Shown: positions 56,716 through 64,000 of the stretch, one piece after another | Position numbering within the stretch: the stretch's first letter is position 1 | Layout: the number at the start of each line of letters is the position of its first letter | Source of the DNA: Syngnathus acus | Taxonomy: Eukaryota > Chordata > Actinopteri > Syngnathiformes > Syngnathidae | Assembly: GCF_901709675.1 (NCBI RefSeq) | Contig: NC_051108.1 | Location: 4,188,631-4,252,630 of the forward strand | Direction of reading: 5' to 3' | DNA length: 64,000 nt | Notes under the pieces: model-generated | Databases searched by the model: none | Seen by the model: only the letters and a program-made list of their open reading frames with translations | What the model was told of the DNA's origin: nothing | Translations under genes and position numbers: made by a program

Positions 56716-59700
56716 TGAGAAGGGAGCCTACAGTAGCAGAGCCGAATGATGTGGTTGGCTAACAGGACTACAAAAACTGATTTCACAGCTGGGGAAATCC
56801 AATTCTCTAAATCTCCATAGCGTAGAGTGGGATATACTCTAGTAGCAAAAAAAAAAATTGTTTTGTGTAATTATTCGCCTGTAAAACTGTTATTCCAGGT
56901 AGCGGCATTTACACAAATATTTTCCTGCAAGCTCTTTTTCTGGTCCAGCTTGAGTGCGCACAAAGCAAGTTCCATAAAGTCATGCTTGGATGAGTTGAGT
57001 GCGGGTCAACTTGACCCCAACCCCATAAAAACCATCAAAAAAACATTTCCTAGTTTGTTTATACGGAAAAATGGCAGATATTTGAGGTGAGGCACTTATT
57101 AAAGTGAACAACAAAATGCATATTAACAAATTTAGACATAAAATATATTCTATATTATATAGTTGAGTGCGGGTCAACTTGACCCCAACCCCATAAAAAC
57201 CATAAAAAAACATTTCCTAGTTTGTTTATACGGAAAAATGGCAGATATTTGAGGTGAGGCATTTATTAAAGTGAACAACAAATTGCATATTATATTCTAC
57301 ACCATATGCTATCTACTGCCTTTGTGTGACAGAAAGCAGGACACGGTTGAAACATCACGCCTGATTAATCTCGATGACATCGTTCGAGTCGAACACCACA
57401 AACAACACAACAGCAAAATCAATAAATAACCAACCCTCATTAAAACAGCTTTTACTTCTGACTGCTTCTGCACATCAACCAGGAGGATTCCTCATGGGAT
57501 CAATACAGACAAGCAGACAGACAGCCATCTGGAACATCAGTCACAACTCAAAGATCTTATGTTCACAGCTGAAAGAACTAGATCCGCCACCACAACAGCA
57601 ATCACACGGAAGATGGATCAAGGCAAAAATAGCAAATAGTGAACATTCCCAGTTAAACTTCTGTCCAATTAAACAACAAAAATAATTACATTTAATAAAG
57701 TCACATATCTTTGCTTTAATAACGTAAATTAGCTGCATGCTAACAAACAATGCAAACTGTCATAGACAGGCTAACCATTTGCATCAGTGCTACGTTATAA
57801 CCCTTTCGGGTACTTGAGCACAAATGGTGGTGCAGCACATGTAGACAGAAAACAATCCAATGTATTTATCCTTTGCAATAAATGACTTAGTGAGTTTATT
57901 TGGGTTAATTGTGAAACCCTAAAACTCGTGACAATATTTCCATAATTGAAAATTAAGCTATTTCAAGCAGCATGTTCTTACAAACTTGAACCACGTGAAA
58001 TAGGAAGCTACTCTTCTTTGCTTGGGATTAAGTACCGTATTTTCCGGACTATAGGGCACACCTAAAAACCTCAAATTTTCTCAAAAGCCGAATTTGTTGC
58101 ATCTGAAGTTGAAATAAAAAAGATAAAATGGAGAATGATTTGGATTAAAAATCTGACCTGAATATCATTAATGGTGCGTCTTATAGTTCGGTGCGCCTTA
58201 TACAAGGACAAAGTTTTAAAATGGGCCATTCATTGAAGATAGTCCGGTGTGCCTTATAGTCCGGAAAATATGGTAGTTATAGAAGTAGTGGAGTAGAGAA
58301 GTTTGCTCCTCTTATTTATTATGTTGTTTGTTTATTTATTATTTATTCATCACTCCTATTTATTCATTGTTTGTGCCTTCTTGTTTTTATTTTATTTTTT
58401 TGTGTTGTTTACTTGTATGTATATTGTGTACTATGTCTTGTCACCGTGGGATAGTGGGAACGTAATTTCGATTTCTTTGGCATGTGAAGAAATTGACAAT
58501 AAAGCAGACTTTGACTTTGATGATGTCACAAAAAAATATATTTTTGAGTTCTGAAAACCCTTCGACAGCTTCTGATGCCTCAACAGTATCATTTTCTCCC
58601 TTGGGGTCAATAAAAGCAATGTAAAGGCTAAAACGCTCCAGGCTAACAAACATGACATGAAGTATGAGTATGATAGCGCTGTCTGGGGAGGCGAATAGGA
58701 GGAACACAAGCACAGACTATATTCCACTGAGTCATATCATCATGGAAGTTGCTCTTGAACACACCACAGTCATAATAAATGACCTTCAAATGCTTTTCTG
58801 CCCTAAAGGGTGAAGGAAACAGAGAAACAAAAGCCTTTTGAGAAACAACACATTATAGAAGCCCATTACTTCTTCCATCATACCCAATTTGGTTTATTTA
58901 CAATGGCAGAATGCCTGATGGCTAAAACTGTTGTGTGTGTGTTTTACTTGAGCAGATGAGAGGAAAAAAAACGAAGAACCAAGACAAATCAATTTTCCTC
59001 AAGCGCTTCATCCCAGCAGACAGTTGCCATGGATATGCAATATGGTTACACGTTGAGAGATCAAAGTGACGACAGAAAAGCAAGGGCAAATCACAGACAT
59101 GGTTCAAAGCAACTTCTTAATATTCCCTGTGGTGCCGCTTCGTCACCTTGAACTTTTATATAACTTCATACAGACATGGCTAAAAGCATTCAAATAAGGG
59201 ACTAAAAACTGACCAGATTTATTTACGTCCATGTGCGTTTATAGATAGAAATATTCAAGCCTACCGTATTTTCTGCACTATACGGCACACCTAAAAACCT
59301 CAAATTTTCTCAAAAACCGACAGTGCTCCTTATAATCCGGTGCGCCTTATATGTGGACCAATATTGAGTCACTACAGCAGGCGTGTCCAAATACATGGAT
59401 TTATACATAGACAAAGTTTTAAAATGGGCCATTCATTGAAGGTGCGCCTTATAATCCGGTGCGCCTTATATATGGACAAAGTTTTAAAATGGGCCATTCA
59501 TTGAAGGTGCGCCTTATAATCCGGTGCGCCTTATAGTGCGGAAAATACGGTACTTTCTAACTGTCTCACTTCTTCCTGTCCCTCTACTATCTATTAGAGG
59601 TTTATGGACAGTGTGAAGTACTTGTTATCATGTTCAATCTCAGCTTTGGCAGTCTGACAAGGCACACGCTTGTATTACACGGCAAATCAATGGCACTGTG

Positions 59701-62700
59701 CCCTATTCTTTATCTGTCACACTGCCTGTCCATGTTCTTCACTCGGTGCCAGATAAGAAAAAGTTCTAAGAATGATGGAAATGGCATCACAAATTGCGAG
59801 ATGGAAAAAACTGTATATATTTAAATGAACAATTTAAAAAATAATAAAAACCTTGCTCCTGTGCCAAGCTACTTATACCCTGCAGATTATAAAATTGTAT
59901 TTAACATTTAATATTTATTTTCATTTAAATCACAGGTGTCAAACTCAAGGCCCGGGGGCCAGATACGGCCCGCCACATCGTTTTATGTGGCCCGCGAAGA
60001 CAAATTGTGCATCAAATTCGTGTGTCATTACTAGAATTGCAAATTGTCTTCACTTTTAATATCTTTTTTTTTTTAAATATTTGACCAGTTTTTACTCGTC
60101 TGATTTGAAAACAAGTTATTTGTCAGTTTGTTTTGTAGCTTTTACTGGATATTATATGAGGTGCTCATACATTTATTTGGGTTGACAGTCATAATGGCCC
60201 TCCAAAAGAAGCTATGACTACAATGCGGCCCGCGAAAAAAATGAGTTTGACACCCCTGATTTAAATGAAAGGTGTCATGTCCGTGGGTCAAGTCAAACAT
60301 TCCAGTATCATCTTGTAGAGCCAAATCCTCAAGTGTCATGATCTCCTAAACCAATTTTTTATAGAGAATATACAAATTGGGCGGTTCAATGCGACGAACA
60401 AACTGGAAAAGACAAATAAAGCTAACAAAAGATTGCTCAACCTCGCAGTGTCGGTTTCAGCAAAATTGGTTATGTGGCGATTATTTCTCTTTTTCTCAAG
60501 GCCAGACCAGGCGGCACAGCAAGGGCTGCTGGCACACAGAAAACTCTAATTGCCCCGAGGCCAAAGGCAGCCACTTTCAAACAGGGTCGTTCATCTTCTC
60601 CTGGAAAAGGAAATGGTCTTCGGCCCTGATCCTTAATCACCCCCCTGCCGCAGTGTACAAGGTCATCAGGGAAGCCTTGCGCCAAACAGACTTACTCACA
60701 AACTCAGTATGCCAGAAACAGACAAGACTTCTGTTGAGTTCTACATTTGATCAAACGTAAAACCTTGCTGTTATTAAATATATAAACCACTGTAAAATGA
60801 CGGCAGAATATAATGCCTTGACTTGAGTGCAGATCTCACAATATGATTTTCTATTTTATGAAGCTGCATTGCTGAGTGTGTGAACGTAAAAATTCGTATT
60901 GCTGGAAAATACGTAGTCACAGTTATGGATGTAAAGTAATTTGAGGCACAACTTGCATTATACTTGTTTGTATGGTTTTCTGCCACTGCCGAAGAATATA
61001 TAATAAATGGTAATGGTATTCAAAGAGAATTTATCATTACAGTTTGTAAAAAAAAAAGTTTATTGGCTTGCTTGTCACAATGTGTGAAATGCGAAACCAA
61101 TAGTGCAGTTTCAATCTTGCACTTTCTTCTTGTGGGATCCGCTCGGAGCTTCCTTTTCAATCCTTTTCACAATTTCTCACGGTGAACGGCTATTATGACT
61201 TCAAGGGTTCGATATAAAATCAATGTAGGCGTTTTGTAACGGCTGATGCTGGCAGCTTCACGTCTTCCGCATGGGTCCCATTTGGCTTCAACTTAATGAG
61301 TGCAAATCAAATTAATGATTTCATATCCTGTCTTTTTAGCAGATGAAAATTGAAATGGAGCCTACAGTGAAATTATTGTAAAAAACATTAGTCGTTTACT
61401 AAAAACTCGGAATAGTAAAATTTATAAGCGAATGCAATAAGCACACTTACTTAGGTGCTGCTGTTGGCCACGGCTCACACTAAGTAACTCACAAGCAGTG
61501 GCACCAAGTGTTCTCTCTATTTTTGGATTTGAATCTATTGTGGGTAGGTTTGGAATTTATCCATCATGAAAAGAAAAAATAATAACTGCACCCTACCTAT
61601 CAGCTTTATATAACCATTGAGATTAACATGTAACCTTAACAGATTAGTCTGAAACGCTTTATGAGGTTGAAAATAGGATTAAAAACATTGCAAAACCATA
61701 AAGAACCATATAATAGCGTTAACAAGCCACATATACACCATCTGGTATTATTTAAATATATACAGAATAGCAACTGCAATGTATGAATAAAATAAGAAAA
61801 TTAAAAAAATAGCTGCTTCAGCCAAGCACACAACATAGTGCAAATTAAAAGTGAAGAATACTCGAGTTAAAACAAAAAGATGGTTATCATCCTACTTTCC
61901 CATCACTGATAAGCTTTTGTGTTAGAATTACCAAAAGCATATCAGATTTTGTATTCCACTTTGGTGGTAATTAATTAAATCGATACTAGCCAAAGGAATG
62001 TAATGTTTATATAAATGGTTAGAATTGCAGTCGGGGAAAAAAAAAAAAGTTCAATTGAAGACCAAAGAGAAAATAGGCTCTCATTGCAAATTCCTAACTT
62101 GTGTGAAAAAGCTTAGCATAGGATTTAATAAATGACTGTTCCACTTGTATAATCCATGTAAGTGTGCTGGCACCCACTGTGGGTTAAAATGTCATCTGTT
62201 CTTAAAGAAGAACCTGAATTTTAAATGGTAAATCCCCCAAATAACATGCAAGGGGGTTATTATTCCAAATGTTATGTCGCATAATGACCGGGACAATCTC
62301 AGCCGCTGAAGTGATATGTTCCGTTTAGCTGCTTTTATCCATTTGTATCATGGCAAGTCAACACTGTCTATTTATTCAGGCTTATCTTAATTGGACACAA
62401 GTATAAGATTTCGCACTAGCCGGAAACATGCTGCTTACGTCTATATATGATTGTTTGACGCTCGTCGGGCCAGCGACCTGTTGCGCGAGTTTCAGTTGAC
62501 AAGACAGCAGGGTTACATGCCACAAATGACGCGGAAAAAAACATTTCCTTTGGCTCGATACAAGCTGTGAAAGATGTCGGAGACATCCATTACAAAAGCC
62601 CCTGCGGTTTAATCACCCTGCAGTGAGCTGCTGGTGCCCTAACACAAAGCGAGAAACTATCACGATCACACGAGAAGATCAAACTCGTGGAATTCTAATT

Positions 62701-63839
62701 ATTTATCCTACGACATCATGTATGAATGAATGGAAAGGTATTAACAGCCACTATTTAATTCCCTTATATGATGTCAAATGAGTCATTTGTTTTTTTCTCT
62801 TCAAGGACTAAGTGAACACGCCTGACCCTCAGCTAAGCCATAGAGAGCAACAGGAAGAAAATAAAATGTTGTGGTTATGTCCCCTTGGAGCGATCATTAA
62901 TTAAGCGTGGGATTGGCTCCTGCCACCCGACGCTCATTGTGGCAATCCAAAAAGGAGTTGAGGGATTGGCTAAATCTCACTTGAGAGACAGAAGTGAAGT
63001 GGACTGAAAATAGATTTGCAAACAGAGACCAAAATGTATGTTTCGGTCTACTAAACACACATACCGTATTTTCCGCACTATAAGGCGCACCGGATTATAA
63101 GGCGCACCTTCAATGAATGGCCCATTTTAAAACTTTGTCCATATATAAGGCGCACCAGATTATAAGGCGCACCTTCAATGAATGGCCCAGATATATACAT
63201 TTGGCCCGCGGGCCGGACTTTGGACACGCCTGCTGTAGTGGCTCAATATTGGTCCATATATAAGGCGCACCTGATTATAAGGCGCACTTTTGAGAAAATT
63301 TGAGGTTTTTAGGTGCGCCTTATAGTGCGGAAAATACGGTACACAAATATCAGTGATGGTGCATCTTGGTTATTGACCCTAAAAATTGTGCTAGGAGGAC
63401 TCTTTAAAACTGGATTTAAACAACATGGTTCAAAGGTCATACAAAAGAGAGTTTTTTTTCTTGCTTTGCACCAGTGGTCAGGTACATCATGACACAATAA
63501 CTGGACAAGTGGAATGTTGACTTCTTACCTGAATAGTGGGTGGCGAGCGTTGTTTGCGAGTGGTGGTCGTGGACAGGGTGGTGGTGGTCTCGATAAAGGT
63601 CGTGGACATCTCGGGTGGTACCGAGGTGGTCGTGCGTGCCCCGCCCCTACTGGCTGGGACATCTCCCACCAGGCGAACGCTGCCGTTCACCTTGATATTG
63701 ACGTGGCCTTCGGCGGCCATGTTGAGAACCTTCAGGCCATTGTAATAGAGGCCTGAAAGCTGACCCTGGTAGGGTCGCTTGCGATCGTTTCCACCAATGG
63801 AAATAGTTGCTTGGGTGTTGAAGATAGTGAGTTGCCGCC
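43493..63839 (-). CDS. nrxn3: Neurexin-3, last three coding exons (gene continues beyond the right edge)
   Basis: Neurexins are presynaptic adhesion receptors that bind neuroligins, cerebellins and LRRTMs. Coding exons present (minus strand): 63839-63529, 54470-54392 and 44463-43493. Phases agree throughout. The first encodes the end of the last laminin-G domain ([35 protein letters not shown]-like) and the start of the Thr-rich stalk. The second encodes [19 protein letters not shown]. The third encodes the long stalk, the transmembrane segment [18 protein letters not shown] and the cytoplasmic tail ending in the PDZ ligand EYYV. The combination [16 protein letters not shown] and the long last exon point to NRXN3 rather than NRXN1 or NRXN2, as does the synteny. 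Which teleost duplicate (a or b) cannot be told. 5' exons, including alpha and beta promoters, are off the window. Confidence 0.93.
44854..45243 (+). repeat. Three-copy tandem repeat, about 137 bp
   Basis: Copies start at TAGTTCTTT at 44854, 44993 and 45128 (periods 139 and 135). Each includes CCAAAACAGCAGCACAT and CATGGATGATG. The third copy is shortened by a deletion. Confidence 0.85.
48379..48624. mobile_element. ACCGTATTTTCC-type MITE, copy 6
   Basis: TIRs and TA edges as in the family, in the orientation opposite to copies 3-4. It has the GGACACGCCTGCTGTAGTGG-type interior, here as its complement. Confidence 0.83.
50710..50727 (+). repeat. Poly-G tract
   Basis: An uninterrupted run of about 18 G following GAGGAGGAGG. 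Confidence 0.8.
52028..52360. mobile_element. hAT-type MITE, copy 3 (family A)
   Basis: The ends are CAGGGGTGTCAAACTA and GAGTTTGACACCTGTG. A perfect 8-bp duplication TGCTAGTG flanks it (52020-52027 and 52361-52368). Confidence 0.88.
54392..54470 (-). other. nrxn3: nrxn3 79-nt stalk exon
   Basis: The acceptor is GTTTCCACAG and the donor is GTGGGA. It encodes [20 protein letters not shown] and a short remainder. It enters in phase 0 and leaves in phase 1, matching both neighbours. It lies in the region where NRXN3 is known to be spliced alternatively (splice site 5). Alternative use here is inference. Confidence 0.88.
54605..54932 (+). repeat. (GGAA)n/(GGAT)n/(GGAG)n minisatellite
   Basis: About 330 bp of GGAT, GGAA and GGAG tetranucleotides, with a pure GGAA core (about 54783-54864) and a pure GGAT end (about 54875-54930). 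Reading frames across it are repeat artefacts. Confidence 0.95.
56683..56716 (+). repeat. (GT)n microsatellite
   Basis: TGTG dinucleotide run of about 34 bp next to a 21-bp A tract. Confidence 0.85.
56994..57290 (+). repeat. 168-bp tandem duplication
   Basis: Two copies begin GTTGAGTGCGGGTCAACTTG at 56994 and 57162. They continue almost identically through ACATTTCCTAGTTTG and GGCAGATATTTGAGGTG. Each has the palindrome GGTCAactTGACC. Confidence 0.88.
58033..58275. mobile_element. ACCGTATTTTCC-type MITE, copy 7
   Basis: The TIRs are present, the right one mutated (GGAAAATATGGTA). The interior resembles copies 1 and 5 in complement. Confidence 0.8.
59262..59552. mobile_element. ACCGTATTTTCC-type MITE, copy 8
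   Basis: TIRs with TA edges. The interior is the GGACACGCCTGC subfamily (complement), with a duplicated GGGCCATTCATTGAAGGTGC block. Confidence 0.85.
59931..60258. mobile_element. hAT-type MITE, copy 4 (family A)
   Basis: The ends are CACAGGTGTCAAACTC and GAGTTTGACACCCCTG. A perfect 8-bp duplication ATTTAAAT occurs at 59923-59930 and 60259-60266. It is the best-preserved copy in the window. Confidence 0.9.
63062..63341. mobile_element. ACCGTATTTTCC-type MITE, copy 9
   Basis: TIRs with TA edges. The interior has the GGCCCGCGGGCCGGACTTTG and GGACACGCCTGC segments. It ends about 190 bp 3' of the nrxn3 donor at 63528 (transcript sense). Confidence 0.85.
63529..63839 (-). other. nrxn3: nrxn3 exon: end of last LNS domain and Thr-rich stalk
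   Basis: The acceptor is TCCTAG before 63839 and the donor is GTAAGAAG after 63529. It encodes 103 codons. LNS-domain residues [18 protein letters not shown] are followed by a stalk rich in Thr ([23 protein letters not shown]), which is expected to be O-glycosylated. Confidence 0.93.
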
Positions 63840-64000
63840 CTAGGACAGGAGGAGGTTATATAGATAAAGGTTATATAGATCAAGTCAAAAAAATAATTAT
63901 CATAACTAGGTGGTCACTGAATGAATGTAGAATGTTCAAATGGTGTGAGATGATGAATCTGCTTTTGTTTTTTAAAATTGCGAAACTACTCAATAGTTAA
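63840..64000 (-). other. nrxn3 intron, continuing off the window
   Basis: Intronic sequence upstream (transcript sense) of the 63839 acceptor. Nothing further is visible. Confidence 0.7.

Larger units (their letters stand above)
54471..63528 (-). other. nrxn3 intron (about 9.1 kb)
   Basis: Contents: the tetranucleotide minisatellite, a (GAT)n repeat near 55835-55860, a (GT)n repeat near 56683-56716, a 168-bp tandem duplication with ERE-like palindromes (56994-57290), three ACCGTATTTTCC MITEs and one hAT MITE. Stretches 55380-55800 and 62260-63050 are non-repetitive and could hold conserved noncoding elements. Confidence 0.6.

Noticed and set aside
60377-60760. 127-codon plus-strand open frame in the nrxn3 intron
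   Set aside because: There is no recognisable domain, no splice context and no matching neighbour. The composition looks random, and a frame of this length is expected by chance in 64 kb.

Overview
This window is nuclear DNA from a ray-finned fish, most likely a teleost. It has short AT-rich introns with GT-AG borders, vertebrate gene families, and many small DNA-transposon relics of kinds common in teleost genomes. I cannot name the species. Four protein-coding genes are recognised by reading their exons, and their order matches the human 14q31 block (GTF2A1, TSHR, CEP128, NRXN3).

Layout. 1-5780: gtf2a1 (+ strand, TFIIA alpha/beta), exons 2-10 resolved, exon 1 not identified. 5780-9067: tail-to-tail spacer to tshr holding a tRNA-type SINE, a pogo/Tigger-like MITE and an unrecognised candidate exon pair on the minus strand. 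9068-19726: complete 10-exon tshr (minus, 766 codons). 19727-20946: head-to-head upstream region shared by tshr and cep128, with a ZNF143-type motif. 20947-35894: complete cep128 (+, 24 coding exons, 998 codons). 36250-43492: gene-poor interval between the convergent cep128 and nrxn3, with a 3.0-kb hAT-like element packed with a satellite. 43493-63839: the last three exons of nrxn3 (minus), with two large introns; the rest of that gene lies beyond the right edge.

The genes do not form a pathway. TFIIA is a basal transcription factor, TSHR is the thyrotropin receptor, CEP128 is a centriole appendage protein and neurexin-3 is a presynaptic adhesion receptor. Their linkage is conserved vertebrate synteny. 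DIO2, which lies between CEP128 and NRXN3 in human, was not found here.

The most unusual structure is at 37866-40865. It is exactly 3,000 bp, flanked by the 8-bp direct repeat GTCATGAT, with hAT-like ends. Inside are seven roughly 155-bp units, each with a CCAAT box, most with a consensus CRE 18 bp further on (start to start), and often a YY1-like site. A second set of four roughly 236-bp units contains long perfect-arm hairpins. The right end adds an ETS-CRE composite. It reads like a transposon loaded with promoter modules. Several other MITEs sit within 40-60 bp of splice acceptors in tshr and cep128.
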